Part shown: positions 24,929 through 34,624 of the stretch, in pieces
How positions within the stretch are numbered: the first letter of the stretch is position 1
Layout of the letters: each line of letters opens with the position of its first letter
Source: an uncultured Phascolarctobacterium sp.
GTDB lineage: Bacteria > Bacillota > Negativicutes > Acidaminococcales > Acidaminococcaceae
Direction of reading: 5' to 3'
Assembly (NCBI GenBank): GCA_949288065.1
Contig: CASEIL010000003.1
Span: forward strand, 62,001 to 126,000
Length of the DNA stretch: 64,000 nt
Program-made: the position numbers and the translations under genes
The notes under the pieces: generated by a model
The model's input: only the letters and a program-made list of their open reading frames with translations
Told to the model about the DNA's origin: nothing
Database searches by the model: none

Positions 24929-25477
24929 TTATTTCCCTGGCTCAAATAAGCCTTCGTTGTCGTCCCACAGGATGATTTTATCTTCTTTTAAGGTGTCCTG
25001 CAGGCGGATTACGCGCTGGTTGCTGCTGCCGCGGAAGCGCAGGTTCGGGTCCTTTTTGGCTTCCACAAATTCGCCGTCTACCAAAATGTCGATGCAGTCC
25101 AGTAAGCCCTTCGTCGTTTCATAATCGCACAGGCGCCCGGTTAACAAATCCTTTTCAAGGTCGTAGCCGGTATAGCACCACACGGTTTTATCGGGGTACA
25201 TCGCGCGCAAGCGCTGCATAAAGGGCAGCAGCGCTTTTTGGTTGGCAGGCTCAAAGGGTTCGCCGCCCAAAAGGCTAAAACCTTTAATATAGGCAGGCTT
25301 TAGGGCGTTTAAAATTTCTTCCTCCGCCGCTGCGTCAAACGGCTGGCCAAAGTCAAAATCCCACGCCTCATGGTTAAAGCAGCCCTTACAGTAGTGCGTG
25401 CAGCCGCTTACAAACAGCGATACGCGCACGCCCGGGCCGTTAGCCACGTCAAATTTTTTTATTGCCGCGTAGTTCAT
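24929..25477 (-). CDS. nrdG: anaerobic ribonucleotide reductase activating protein
   Basis: 182-residue radical-SAM enzyme that generates the glycyl radical on NrdD. The cluster motif CTHYCKGC near residue 26 binds [4Fe-4S], and GGEP is seen as SLLGGEPFEPAN. It lies 12 bp downstream of nrdD in the same operon. Length and motif order match NrdG. Confidence 0.95.
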   Translation of the reverse strand: MNYAAIKKFDVANGPGVRVSLFVSGCTHYCKGCFNHEAWDFDFGQPFDAAAEEEILNALKPAYIKGFSLLGGEPFEPANQKALLPFMQRLRAMYPDKTVWCYTGYDLEKDLLTGRLCDYETTKGLLDCIDILVDGEFVEAKKDPNLRFRGSSNQRVIRLQDTLKEDKIILWDDNEGLFEPGK

Positions 25478-25489
25478 GGCTTGCCTCCG

Positions 25490-27616
25490 TTACAGGTGCA
25501 GCACGCGGGCTTTAATTTCTTTGGTTTTGCCCACGTTCCAGAAGTTTTCGCCCAAATAACCGCAGGTGCGGCGGGTTACGTTCATCAGGTTATGGTCTTT
25601 GTTGCCGCAGTTGGGGCATTCCCATTCCAAATCGTCGTTGATGATAATTTCGCCGTCGAAGCCGCATACATGGCAGTAATCGCTCTTAGTGTTGAACTCG
25701 GCGTACTGAATGTTGTCGTAAATAAAGCGCACCACGTCCTCCAGCGCTTCGGTGTTGTGGCGCATATTCGGAATTTCTACATAGCTGATAGCACCGCCGC
25801 TGGAGATTTTCTGGAACTGGCTTTCAAAGGCAAATTTGCTGAAAGCGTCGATGTTTTCACGCACGTCGACGTGGTAGGAGTTTGTGTAGTAGCCCTTATC
25901 GGTAACGTCCTCAATCGTGCCGAAGCGTTCCTTATCAATGCGGGCAAAACGGTAGCACAGGCTTTCGGCAGGCGTGCCGTACAGCGCAAAGCCGATGCCG
26001 GTCTGCTGTTTCCATTTATCGCATTTAGCGCGCAGGTAACGCATTACGCGCAGCGCAAACTCTTCGCCCACGGGGGTGGTATGGCTTACGCCCTTCATCA
26101 GCTTGGTCATTTCGTATACGCCAATGTAGCCCAGCGAAATGCTGCTGTAACCGCCAACAAGGTATTTATCAATCGTTTCGCCTTTTTTAAGGCGGGCAAT
26201 AGCGCCGTACTGCCAGTGCACGGGGCTTACGTCGCTCTTAACACCCATCAGCGCGTTGTGGCGACACATCAAAGCCTTGTAGCACAAATCCAGGCGTTCA
26301 TCCAAAAGTTTCCAGAACTTCTGCTCGTCGCCTTTGGCGATAATAGCCACCTGCGGCAGGTTGATGGAAACGACGCCCTGATTAAAGCGGCCTTCAAATT
26401 TATATTTGCCGTTTTCGTCCTTCCACGGAGCAAGGAAGCTGCGGCAGCCCATCGGTGAGAACACATTGCCTTCGTAGTTCTCGCGCATTTTCTTGGCAGA
26501 GATGTAATCCGGATACAGGCGTTTGGCACTGCATTTAACTGCCAGCTTGGTAATATAATCGTACTTACCGCCTTTTAAGCAGTTGTGCTCGTCCAAAACG
26601 TAAACCAGTTTTGGGAAGGCCGGCGTTACATAAACGCCCTTATCATTCTTTATGCCCTGCAAACGCTGGCGCAGAATTTCTTCCACAATCATAGCGTTTT
26701 CTTTTAAATATTCGTCATCCTCCTGCAAGTTGAGGAAAATGGTTACAAACGGGGATTGGCCGTTCGTGGTCATCAAAGTGTTAATCTGGTACTGAATGGT
26801 CTGCACGCCGCTTTGCAGCTCACTCTTTAAACGTGCCTGCACCAGACGTTCAACCGTTTCGGCAGGCAGGCTGTCGCCCACTTCATCAAGCACGGCTTTT
26901 TTAAATTTATTATAGCTGCGGCGCAGATATTTGCCCAAATGGCGGATATCCACCGACTGGCCGCCGTACTGGCTGCTGGCCACGGAAGCGATAATCTGCG
27001 TCATAACCGTGCAGGCAACCTGGAAGCTCTTCGGGCTTTCAATCAGCTTGCCGTTCATAACCGTGCCGTTATCCAGCATATCGCCAATATTAATCAGGCA
27101 GCAGTTAAAAATCGGCTGGATGAAATAATCCGCGTCGTGGAAATGGATTGCGCCCTCGTCGTGCGCTTTGGAAATTTCCTCCGGCAGAATAATGCGGCGG
27201 GTTAAATCCTTGGAAACCTCGCCGGCAATCAAATCGCGCTGAGTGGAAGCCATAACGGCGTTTTTGTTGCTGTTTTCTTCCATAACATCCTTGTTACTGT
27301 TGCGGATTAACGAAAGAATGCTTTCATCGGTAGTATTGGCCTTGCGCACCAGCGCACGGGTGTAGCGGTAAATAATGTAAGCCTTGGCAAGGTCAAACTT
27401 GCCCTCCTGCATCAGCTGATGCTCTACCATATCCTGAATATCCTCAACAAGGAGGCGCATACGGTTGCGGCCTTCTACATATTGTGCTATGTTTTCAATG
27501 CGGTCTTCAGCAATGCGCTCGCTCTCTTCAACCGCGCTATTAGCCTTCTGAATGGCGACAACGATTTTGCTGCGGTCAAAATCAACCGTTGTGCCGTCGC
27601 GTTTGATTACCTTCAT
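25490..27616 (-). CDS. nrdD: anaerobic (class III) ribonucleoside-triphosphate reductase
   Basis: 708-residue glycyl-radical enzyme reducing ribonucleoside triphosphates to deoxy forms without oxygen. An ATP-cone regulatory domain occupies residues 1-90 (MKVIKRDGTTVDFDRSKIV). The C-terminus has a zinc site (CHVCGFDGE and CPNCGN) and the radical loop RRTCGYLGENFW, where the Gly carries the radical. Upstream are two NrdR-like boxes, so the operon is probably repressed when dNTPs are ample. Full length. Confidence 0.97.
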   Translation of the reverse strand: MKVIKRDGTTVDFDRSKIVVAIQKANSAVEESERIAEDRIENIAQYVEGRNRMRLLVEDIQDMVEHQLMQEGKFDLAKAYIIYRYTRALVRKANTTDESILSLIRNSNKDVMEENSNKNAVMASTQRDLIAGEVSKDLTRRIILPEEISKAHDEGAIHFHDADYFIQPIFNCCLINIGDMLDNGTVMNGKLIESPKSFQVACTVMTQIIASVASSQYGGQSVDIRHLGKYLRRSYNKFKKAVLDEVGDSLPAETVERLVQARLKSELQSGVQTIQYQINTLMTTNGQSPFVTIFLNLQEDDEYLKENAMIVEEILRQRLQGIKNDKGVYVTPAFPKLVYVLDEHNCLKGGKYDYITKLAVKCSAKRLYPDYISAKKMRENYEGNVFSPMGCRSFLAPWKDENGKYKFEGRFNQGVVSINLPQVAIIAKGDEQKFWKLLDERLDLCYKALMCRHNALMGVKSDVSPVHWQYGAIARLKKGETIDKYLVGGYSSISLGYIGVYEMTKLMKGVSHTTPVGEEFALRVMRYLRAKCDKWKQQTGIGFALYGTPAESLCYRFARIDKERFGTIEDVTDKGYYTNSYHVDVRENIDAFSKFAFESQFQKISSGGAISYVEIPNMRHNTEALEDVVRFIYDNIQYAEFNTKSDYCHVCGFDGEIIINDDLEWECPNCGNKDHNLMNVTRRTCGYLGENFWNVGKTKEIKARVLHL

Positions 27617-27687
27617 CTTCAGTCCCTGCCTTCTTTCAAAATTTTTTATGTTATGCCAATCAATCTTTGGCGTAATGAGCCTTTACA

Positions 27688-27716
27688 ATAATACCACATT
27701 TTTGTTAGTAAGTAAA
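27688..27716 (-). promoter_or_regulatory. promoter of nrdDG
   Basis: On the minus strand TTTACT (27716-27711), 17-bp spacer, TATTAT (27693-27688). Confidence 0.45.
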
Positions 27717-27725
27717 GGTCAGGCA

Positions 27726-27772
27726 CCACTATATATTGTTTTTAGTTTGCGGTTATCAACAATATTTTGTAT
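27726..27772 (-). promoter_or_regulatory. two tandem NrdR boxes
   Basis: CCACTATATATTGTTT (27726-27741) and CAACAATATTTTGTAT (27757-27772) resemble the NrdR consensus (acaCwATATAwwGtgt). Their starts are 31 bp apart, three helical turns, as in known NrdR operators. They lie just upstream of the predicted -35 of nrdD. The rest of the 27617-28076 gap is A+T-rich and holds only the two divergent promoters. Confidence 0.6.
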
Positions 27773-27975
27773 TTTACGCTTTTTGTTGCATTTGTTTACG
27801 CAAAGGCAAATTTTGTTTTTGTCAACCTTTGGCAGGCCGCTTATACATTTTAATTTGCGCTTTTTGCTGTGTTTTACTTTGCCTTGCGCCGTTTTTTGGC
27901 TTACGCCGATAAATTTTAAAAACTTTTCTCCGCCGCTGTCTTTATAAACAAAAGTATGTATTTTTTAAACAGGTA

Positions 27976-28004
27976 TTGTAAAATATACAAAATGCGCCTA
28001 TAAT
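27976..28004 (+). promoter_or_regulatory. promoter of gltS-like gene
   Basis: TTGTAA, 17-bp spacer, TATAAT; start about 60 bp upstream of the ATG. Confidence 0.5.
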
Positions 28005-28076
28005 ATAAAAGTCTGACAAGGTTTTTACAACCACAAAATGTAGACATCTGTTACTTTACCCGCAGGAGGCTAAAAT

Positions 28077-29303
28077 ATGGAAATGACAACCATTCATCTT
28101 GACATGGTGCAGTCCGTCGCGCTCGCCATCGTCAGCTACTACATCGGCACCTGGATTAAAGGCCACAGTGCCCTGCTGCAAAGGTTCAGCATACCGGCGC
28201 CTGTTATCGGTGGTTTGCCGTTCGCCTTTATCTTTTCGTGCTTAACAATATCCGGCATTGCCGATTTTACCTTTGACGACACGCTGCAAAAAGTAGCGCT
28301 GCTGTGCTTTTTTACCACCATCGGCATGATGGCGAGCTTAAAACTTGTTAAAAAGGGCGGCATGCTGCTCGTCGGCTTCTGGCTTACCTCCACCGTGCTG
28401 GGCATTTTACAGAACGCCGTGGGCATGGGCGTATGCAGCCTGATGGGCATTGATAAATTTTACGGCATCCTTGCCGGTGCGGTTGCCTTAATGGGCGGCC
28501 TTGGCACCAGCGCGGCCTTCGGCCCGTTTTTTGAACAGAACTACGGCTTAACCGGCGCCACTACGGTTGCCATTACCGCCGCTACCTTCGGCATGGCCGT
28601 GGCGCTCATTATCGGCGGCCCGTTTGGCGAGCGCTTAATTAAAACATACAAAATTAAAACCCCAAAAGCCGCTAAAGAGGACGCACCGCTAGAGGAAATT
28701 GACGAAACCGAAACCACCGTTACCGGCGAAAACCTCATTCCGGCGCCTGCCGCTGCCGCGGAAATTTTAAAGGCGCTTGGCTTTGTTGCTATTGCCATGG
28801 GCCTGGGCAGCATTTTAAGCAGCTTTTTGGGCGAATTTATTACACTGCCGGTGTACATTGGCAGTATGCTGGTGGCGGCGTTAATCCGCAACATCGGCGA
28901 CTTCAGCAAAATGTACAAAATCGAAGGCGTTGGCATGGACTGCATCGCCGATATTTCGCTGGTTTTATATGTAACCATGGCCATCAACAGCCTTAAACTG
29001 TACGAGCTGATTAACCTGGCGCTGCCGCTGATTATCATTCTCGTCATCCAGACGCTTTTAATGATACTGTTTGCGTTGGGCGTGTACTTTTTAATGTTCG
29101 GCAAGGATTACGATTCTGTAATGCTCGCCGTCGGCGGCATCGGCTTTGCCATGGGCGCAACTGCCAACGGTCTTGCCAATATGCAGTCTCTTTCCGATAA
29201 ATACGGTTTTTCCGCCAAGGCGTGGATGATTGTTTCCCTCGTCGGCGCCTTCCTCATCGACTTTACCAACGCCATCATCATAACGTGGATGATCGGGTGG
29301 TAA
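28077..29303 (+). CDS. gltS: sodium/glutamate symporter (GltS family)
   Basis: 408-residue sodium-coupled carboxylate transporter with about ten transmembrane segments and a polar central loop (around residues 200-225). Two pseudo-symmetric halves each contain a Gly-rich hairpin: AGAVALMGGLGTSAAFGPF in the first and AVGGIGFAMGATANGLANM in the second, the hallmark of GltS. Substrate is most likely glutamate. GGAGG precedes the ATG. It is monocistronic with a perfect bidirectional terminator. It could feed glutamate fermentation, but no fermentation genes are in view. Confidence 0.88.
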   Translation: MEMTTIHLDMVQSVALAIVSYYIGTWIKGHSALLQRFSIPAPVIGGLPFAFIFSCLTISGIADFTFDDTLQKVALLCFFTTIGMMASLKLVKKGGMLLVGFWLTSTVLGILQNAVGMGVCSLMGIDKFYGILAGAVALMGGLGTSAAFGPFFEQNYGLTGATTVAITAATFGMAVALIIGGPFGERLIKTYKIKTPKAAKEDAPLEEIDETETTVTGENLIPAPAAAAEILKALGFVAIAMGLGSILSSFLGEFITLPVYIGSMLVAALIRNIGDFSKMYKIEGVGMDCIADISLVLYVTMAINSLKLYELINLALPLIIILVIQTLLMILFALGVYFLMFGKDYDSVMLAVGGIGFAMGATANGLANMQSLSDKYGFSAKAWMIVSLVGAFLIDFTNAIIITWMIGW

Positions 29304-29340
29304 TTTTATAAAGCTTATATAAAATTAAAAAATATCACTA

Positions 29341-29386
29341 AAATAACAAAACTCCCTTTAAAATAATAAAGGGAGTTTTGTTATTT
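29341..29386. terminator. perfect 20-bp bidirectional terminator
   Basis: Arms 29341-29360 and 29367-29386 pair over 20 bp without mismatch around a 6-nt loop, with T-rich ends on both strands; between convergent genes. Confidence 0.9.
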
Positions 29387-29401
29387 TAATTTTAACTTAC
29401 T

Positions 29402-29953
29402 TTACACAATCTTTTCGCCGTGGTATTCTTCGCCGCCGCCATCGGGAAGCTCGTTGTAACGGCGGGTCCACAGGTTTTCGTATTTAACTGCCTGGGCGTG
29501 GGTAGCGTCGGTATTTTCCGGCAGCTGTTTAATAATTTTGGCAGGCACACCGGCAACAAGGCTGAACGGCGGCACAATGGTGTTTTTGGTTACAACCGCA
29601 CCGGCTGCTACGATGGAGCCGCGGCCGATAACAGCGCCGTCAAGCACGGTGCTGTGCATGCCGATAAGGCAATGGTCTTCAACCGTGCAGGCATGCAGAA
29701 GCGCGCAGTGCCCAACAGTTACATAATCGCCCACAATGCAGGCATGGGTATCGGAAACATGCAGCACGCTGTTATCCTGCACGTTGGTGTATTTGCCGAT
29801 TTCAATACGGTTAACATCGCCGCGCACGGTTACGCCGTACCATACGCTGCTGAATTCTTTCATTTCAACCTTGCCGATAACGGCAGCGGTTTCGGCTACA
29901 AAAGCCTTCGGGTCAATCTTAGGCGTTTCGCCTTCAAATTTTTTAATAAGCAT
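29402..29953 (-). CDS. gamma-class carbonic anhydrase family protein
   Basis: 183-residue left-handed beta-helix (hexapeptide-repeat) protein like YrdA/CaiE/PaaY. Three zinc-binding His are visible at residues 65 (SVLH), 82 and 87 (VGHCALLH). Repeats run from about 15 to 140 (IGKVEM, IGKYTN, IGMHST, IGRGSI), followed by a C-terminal helix. Such proteins hydrate CO2 or have lost activity; the full zinc triad supports metal binding. Monocistronic. Confidence 0.9.
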   Translation of the reverse strand: MLIKKFEGETPKIDPKAFVAETAAVIGKVEMKEFSSVWYGVTVRGDVNRIEIGKYTNVQDNSVLHVSDTHACIVGDYVTVGHCALLHACTVEDHCLIGMHSTVLDGAVIGRGSIVAAGAVVTKNTIVPPFSLVAGVPAKIIKQLPENTDATHAQAVKYENLWTRRYNELPDGGGEEYHGEKIV

Positions 29954-30096
29954 TGTTAAGATTCCTCCTTTATGCTGCTTACAGCTTTATTGTATATTGT
30001 ATACAAAATTTGTCAAGGGCAACTAAAGGTTTTGCCCCGCAAAAAGCAAAACCTTTTACAAATTGTTAACTTTTTAACAGCCCTGCGCCAAATTAA

Positions 30097-31326
30097 TTAC
30101 GCTTTCGCCAGCGGGCGCACCTTGGTTAAATAGGTATAAACACCGGCGCACACCAAAATAAATCCGGTTAAAACAAGTATCAGCCGCGTCGGCATAAAGC
30201 CGCCCAAAAATCCGCCCAAAAGCGGGCCAACTACGCCGCCAAACTGCTGCGCGCTGGTCACCAGCCCAAACGCCTTGCCGCGCACGGAAGGGTCGGTAAC
30301 CTCTACCAGACGGGCGTTAATGTTAGGTACCGCCCCCGCCAAAAACAGGCCGTAAATAAACGTAACTGCTGCGTACTGCCAAATGTTGCCCACAAAAAAC
30401 TGGCACATATTAACCGCGCCCGCGCAGATAAACACCAAAAACAGCGTTTTGGTATAGCCGCGCTTTTGCCCGCGGCTGCCCCAGTACGGCCCGGCGATGA
30501 TGCCCGCAATGCCTGCCAGCGAGAAGATAATGCCCGCCGTTTTAACAACGTCCTCGTTAACAACGCCGCCCAAAAGATACGAAACGTACATGGTAATCAG
30601 CGGCTGCACAATCATTACGCAAACCTGAACGAGGAAGAACATGCTCATAACAAACAGCAGCCCCTTATTGTTCAGCGAGGCGCGTAAATCTGCCCAGACG
30701 TGAATAACCTTGCCCTCGGTTTTTTCGTGCTCCACATCGCGCACAAACGCAATAACCAAAACCGTGGCAATAAACAGCGCCCCGGCCGCGATGAAAAACG
30801 AGGTGCGCATGCCGAACCACGCACTGACATAGCCGCCCAGCATCGGCCCTAAAATACTGCCCGAAGCAACCGCCGTCTGCATCAGCCCCATGCCCCAGCC
30901 CATTTTAACCGCAGGCAGGGTAGATGATACCAGCGACAGCGCCGCCGGTACAAAGCCGCTGACAAGTCCCGCCAGCAGGCGCACGCCGAAAAGCTGCTCC
31001 GGCGTCTGGCACATACCCATCAGCATATATGTTAACGAAAGCCCCACGCCGGCGCGGATGGCCATTAAGCGCTGGCCGATTCTGTCCGCGTGAGCGCCCC
31101 AGTAAGGCGCCATAATGGCCGCCGTAAAAAAGGTAATGCTGTAAATAAGGCCCGTCCATTCGTTAACGTCGCTTTGCACAACGCCAAGATGCTGCAAAAG
31201 GTACACCGGCAAAAACGGCACGCACATGGTGTAGCTGGCGCAGCAAAAAAATACGCATCCCCATAAAACGTATAAATTAAGCTTCCAGTGCAGCTTGCCG
31301 CCGCCGCGGTCTTCAAAAATATTCAT
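30097..31326 (-). CDS. MFS transporter (drug-efflux type)
   Basis: 409-residue permease with 12 hydrophobic segments. The loop 2-3 motif is present as APYWGAHADRIGQR, and its second-half counterpart as GPYWGSRGQKRGYTK. The motif-C-like GSILGPMLGGYVSAWFG in segment 5 is typical of multidrug antiporters. Close in style to MdtG-like efflux proteins. It is transcribed alone, and its substrate is unknown. Confidence 0.87.
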   Translation of the reverse strand: MNIFEDRGGGKLHWKLNLYVLWGCVFFCCASYTMCVPFLPVYLLQHLGVVQSDVNEWTGLIYSITFFTAAIMAPYWGAHADRIGQRLMAIRAGVGLSLTYMLMGMCQTPEQLFGVRLLAGLVSGFVPAALSLVSSTLPAVKMGWGMGLMQTAVASGSILGPMLGGYVSAWFGMRTSFFIAAGALFIATVLVIAFVRDVEHEKTEGKVIHVWADLRASLNNKGLLFVMSMFFLVQVCVMIVQPLITMYVSYLLGGVVNEDVVKTAGIIFSLAGIAGIIAGPYWGSRGQKRGYTKTLFLVFICAGAVNMCQFFVGNIWQYAAVTFIYGLFLAGAVPNINARLVEVTDPSVRGKAFGLVTSAQQFGGVVGPLLGGFLGGFMPTRLILVLTGFILVCAGVYTYLTKVRPLAKA

Positions 31327-31423
31327 ATTATCATCTCCGCACGATTATATCCTATATTAACATTTTAACATATTTTAAATAAAGAGTGTGACATTTGTGC
31401 AAACTCATCCGCGCAAAGCGCTG

Positions 31424-31452
31424 TTGCGGCGCAGCGGCGGATATTGTATAAT
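31424..31452 (+). promoter_or_regulatory. promoter
   Basis: TTGCGG, 17-bp spacer, TATAAT, about 34 bp before the GTG start of the next gene. Confidence 0.6.
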
Positions 31453-31485
31453 TAATTCATTACATTATTATAAGGATGTGTAACC

Positions 31486-32574
31486 GTGAAAGGATTTAAA
31501 AAGCAGGAACTGGAAGAACAGGGCTTTATGGGCAGGCTGTTTGGCTCTAAGCCCCAGCAGAACGCCTTTGCCGAAATAAACAATATTTTAACGGACGCCA
31601 AAAGCGCGCAGGAGCTGACGCAGGACGCCGCAGGCGCGATTTTTAAAAAATGGGGCTGCAAGTTCAGCGACGCCAATATGGACCAGCGCAGCGCCATCTA
31701 CCGTAAGGTTGCCGATAACGCCTTTACCTATGCCATGGGCAAGGATGACGCGCTGCTTGCCGACCGCGCCCACATGGCAGCTATTTTGCAAATGCCCGAT
31801 AACCTGTGCCGCCTGGCGGATAACGGCGCTAAAAAATCGGCCTATTTTGCCCGCTGCCATAACATTGTTACCGGTGAAGAAAAGCTGGACATTAACGCCA
31901 TTAACGAACTGTTCGGCTACGACTATGAGGACGGCTTCGACTTCCGCAAGCAGGTTTTTAACGATTACTTTAACGGCGAGTTTGACCGCATTGCCGAAGC
32001 CAAACGCTTTACGCCGGAGGATGAGCAGCGCCTGCGCGATATGTGCGCCAGGCTGGATATTCCGTATGAGTTTAAGGCTAACATTGACAACGCACTGACC
32101 AAATACCGCTATTTGTGGAACGCTGAAAACGCGCCGCTGGGCAATGTTAAGGTAGATTTTCCGCTGGAGGATGGCGAAAAATGCCACGCGGCAGGGCAGG
32201 CGTATTTGTGCGAGGTTAAAACCGTTGCCAAAGAGGACAACTACTACCAGCTGACCCGCAAGCTGCGCATCGACGAAACCATTTCCTTTAAGGGCGAGCA
32301 CATTGAGCACCCACAGATTATGGAAGAAACCGCCGTTATTACCGACAGCGGCTACCTGTTTTTAACCAACCTGCGCGTTATTTATTTAAGCAAAAAAATG
32401 GCTAAGCAAATCCGCCTGGATAATTTAAAAACCGCAGACCTTTCTACCAACATCATTTATGTACACGCCAACGAAGGTGAAAGCCTGTCGTTTAAAATGC
32501 AGGACGACGCTGCCGAAGTTATGTTTGCCATTCTGCGCCGCATTTTGGCAGAGCGTGCAGGCAATAAAAAATGA
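31486..32574 (+). CDS. PH-like domain protein, unknown function
   Basis: 362 residues, start GTG after AAGGA. The first 230 residues are helical and charged, with no recognised motif. The C-terminal 120 residues look like a bacterial pleckstrin-homology-like fold: EETAVITDSGYLFLTNLRV, IYLSKKMAKQIRLDNL and a final helix. No signal peptide or membrane segment. It overlaps the next gene by 4 bp, so both are one operon. Function unknown. Confidence 0.6.
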   Translation: MKGFKKQELEEQGFMGRLFGSKPQQNAFAEINNILTDAKSAQELTQDAAGAIFKKWGCKFSDANMDQRSAIYRKVADNAFTYAMGKDDALLADRAHMAAILQMPDNLCRLADNGAKKSAYFARCHNIVTGEEKLDINAINELFGYDYEDGFDFRKQVFNDYFNGEFDRIAEAKRFTPEDEQRLRDMCARLDIPYEFKANIDNALTKYRYLWNAENAPLGNVKVDFPLEDGEKCHAAGQAYLCEVKTVAKEDNYYQLTRKLRIDETISFKGEHIEHPQIMEETAVITDSGYLFLTNLRVIYLSKKMAKQIRLDNLKTADLSTNIIYVHANEGESLSFKMQDDAAEVMFAILRRILAERAGNKK

Positions 32575-33152
32575 AGAACTTAATCCGTTTTGCCACAGCC
32601 GCTGACGCGGAACGCATTTTAGAGATTTACGCACCGTATATTACGGATACCGTTATATCGTTTGAATACGAGGTGCCGGCGCCTGCGGAATTTTCCGCGC
32701 GCGTGGAAGAAATACGCAACCGCTACCCGTATCTGGTATACGAACGTGACGGGCTTGTGGCGGGCTATGCTTACGCATCGGCATATAGCAGCCGCGCGGC
32801 GTATGATTACACTGTTGACCTGTCCGTTTATGTGGACGCCGCTTATTGCGGGCAGAACATCGGCGAATGCCTGTATGCCGCCATGTTTGATATTTTAACA
32901 AAGCAGGGCTTTTACAGCGCCTACGCCTGCATTACCGCTACTAACCAAAACAGCCTTAACTTCCATAAACGCATGGGCTTTGAAGATGCAGGCACGCACC
33001 CGGTTGCAGGTTTTAAGCACGGCCAGTGGCTTGATGTTTGCTGGTACGCTAAACACCTGCGCCCCCATACAGATACCCCGCAGCCGCTGAAACCAATCGC
33101 AGATTTTACCGATAACGATTTGCTTCAGCCACACGAAACGTATAGAAAATAA
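32571..33152 (+). CDS. GNAT acetyltransferase, PAT/MnaT-like
   Basis: 193-residue acetyltransferase of the phosphinothricin/methionine-sulfone N-acetyltransferase type. Recognisable pieces are IRFATAADAERILEIYAPYI, ISFEYEVPA, a VDLSVYVDAAYCGQNIGECL acetyl-CoA loop (here Q-N-I-G instead of the usual R-G-x-G), and the closing FHKRMGFEDAGTHPVAGFK with WLDVCW. Its ATG overlaps the previous stop. It may confer tolerance to amino-acid-like inhibitors, by family analogy only. Confidence 0.85.
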   Translation: MKNLIRFATAADAERILEIYAPYITDTVISFEYEVPAPAEFSARVEEIRNRYPYLVYERDGLVAGYAYASAYSSRAAYDYTVDLSVYVDAAYCGQNIGECLYAAMFDILTKQGFYSAYACITATNQNSLNFHKRMGFEDAGTHPVAGFKHGQWLDVCWYAKHLRPHTDTPQPLKPIADFTDNDLLQPHETYRK

Positions 33153-33164
33153 AATTGTGATAAC

Positions 33165-33195
33165 AAAACCCCGGGCTTTTAAGCTCGGGGTTTTT
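33165..33195. terminator. hairpin terminator
   Basis: AAAACCCCG/CGGGGTTTT with inner GCTT/AAGC pairing and T-rich tails, between convergent genes. Confidence 0.8.
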
Positions 33196-33211
33196 GCTGT
33201 GAATAAATTGT

Positions 33212-33829
33212 TTAACTATTTAGTTTTAACGAAAGGCTTTGTAGTTTTTCTATATTTTTGTTTAAATCAAATTCACTGTCTTCTGTGTAGTCTTCTTTAA
33301 AATAGTTTTGGTGTTCATTTCTATGGTTTTCAGCTAAAAATTTGCGTAAAGCGAGTAAATCTTTTAATACAGTGGTATTATTTGCAAAATAAAATTCAAT
33401 AGCATCACAATAGGTATAGCATAACCGGTAACAGGAAAGAAGGTTAACGCAGTTTTGCATTTCAATAAAAGTTTGATTTATAATTGCCATTCGGTTAGCA
33501 TCATAATATTTTAAAAGTGTTTTTACAGGCATTGTAAGCATATAGCATGAGCATTGCAGTATATGCTGGGTTTTCCATTCGTCCGGCATGGGTGCTTGGG
33601 CAAGCAGGGAGAATATATTATAAACTGCGTTAGCAAAATTATCTAACTTATCATCTAAATCGCTAAAATCTGCCAGTTCGGTTTTTGCATAATAAGTATA
33701 AAATTTGGCTTCCCAGTCATTGGGATTATTTATTAAAATAGTTCTATAAAATTCAATGGCGTCGATATATTCTTCGTCATATATCGCGCGCCGCGCAAGA
33801 ATATAATAATTAGTTAAATCTGCTGCCAT
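33212..33829 (-). CDS. TPR-like helical protein, unknown
   Basis: 205 residues, all-helical in appearance. The N-terminus (YYILARRAIYDEEYIDAIEF, then YRTILINNPNDWEAKFY) looks like one or two tetratricopeptide repeats; the rest is unrecognised. No signal peptide. The sequence is more A+T-rich than its neighbours, a mild hint of different origin. No partner can be proposed. Confidence 0.6.
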   Translation of the reverse strand: MAADLTNYYILARRAIYDEEYIDAIEFYRTILINNPNDWEAKFYTYYAKTELADFSDLDDKLDNFANAVYNIFSLLAQAPMPDEWKTQHILQCSCYMLTMPVKTLLKYYDANRMAIINQTFIEMQNCVNLLSCYRLCYTYCDAIEFYFANNTTVLKDLLALRKFLAENHRNEHQNYFKEDYTEDSEFDLNKNIEKLQSLSLKLNS

Positions 33830-33971
33830 GTTAAAAACCTCTTTTACAAATTTGCTATTTTTATTATAATAAAACCCAATTTAACGGTCAACGCCGTGCG
33901 GATATTTTACGCGCTGTATAGTTAAGTGTGCTATACTTATAATATACACCACTACAAAGGAGCGTTTTTTG

Positions 33972-34598
33972 ATGAAACAGGTAATTTTATCGTGCCCGAC
34001 GCTGAAAAAGGAAATCCAGCATTTGCTGGCAGAATATAAACTTGATACGCCGGTATATTTTTTGCCGAAGCGTTTGCACAGCGACCCGAAGGAGCTGGCG
34101 GAGTATTTGCAAAACACTATCGACAGCTTTTATAATGTAGACAGAATTTTAATCTGCGTAAGCGGCTGCGGCGGCGGAACGGCGAAGCTGAAAGCCACGA
34201 CTGCCGAGCTTGTAGTGCCCAAAACGCGCGACTGCGTGGATATTTTGCTGAGTAAGACCGACCGTGCGAGCATTGACCGCGCCCATAACGGCATTTTTAT
34301 GACAGAAAGCTGGCTTGATTTTATGCAGAGCGGTGAGCTGAACCTTGAGCGGCAGATTGCCGAAAAGGGCGAGGAAGAGGGCAAGGCGTGGCTGCGCAAA
34401 ATGTTTAAGGGCTTTGAGCATTTTTACGTTGTCGATACCGGCACTTATGACACGCAGGTTGTTATCGACGCCTTAAAGCCTTTGGTGGAGGTGCTGGACG
34501 GCACGATTGAAACGGTTCCCGGCGGTTATAACATTCTGCGCAAGCTGGTAACGGGCGATATTGACGATGATTTCCGCGTTATCCCCAAAGAGGGCTGA
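33972..34598 (+). CDS. DUF1638 family protein
   Basis: 208-residue protein of DUF1638, common in anaerobes and methanogens. Family-like pieces are ILICVSGCGGGTAKLKA, LVVPKTRDCVDILLS and the central FMTESWLDFM; the C-terminal VVDTGTYDTQ also fits. The conserved cysteines (C9, SGCGG, RDC) suggest a metal or corrinoid-related role, but none is demonstrated. ATG 33972 follows AAGGAG. Monocistronic. Confidence 0.75.
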   Translation: MKQVILSCPTLKKEIQHLLAEYKLDTPVYFLPKRLHSDPKELAEYLQNTIDSFYNVDRILICVSGCGGGTAKLKATTAELVVPKTRDCVDILLSKTDRASIDRAHNGIFMTESWLDFMQSGELNLERQIAEKGEEEGKAWLRKMFKGFEHFYVVDTGTYDTQVVIDALKPLVEVLDGTIETVPGGYNILRKLVTGDIDDDFRVIPKEG

Positions 34599-34624
34599 AA
34601 AGCGCGCTAAAGCGGGCATTTTGT

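Noticed and set aside
25370..26458. 362-codon frame opposite nrdD/nrdG
   Set aside because: Antisense shadow of two well-recognised genes; no family signature and crosses their junction.
27726..27741. Independent TATA-rich promoter in place of NrdR box 1
   Set aside because: The symmetric sequence and 31-bp spacing to a second box fit NrdR better, although overlap with a weak promoter remains possible.
31588..32310. 240-codon minus-strand frame inside the PH-like protein gene
   Set aside because: The plus-strand frame has a promoter, a binding site and an overlapping partner gene; the antisense frame has none.
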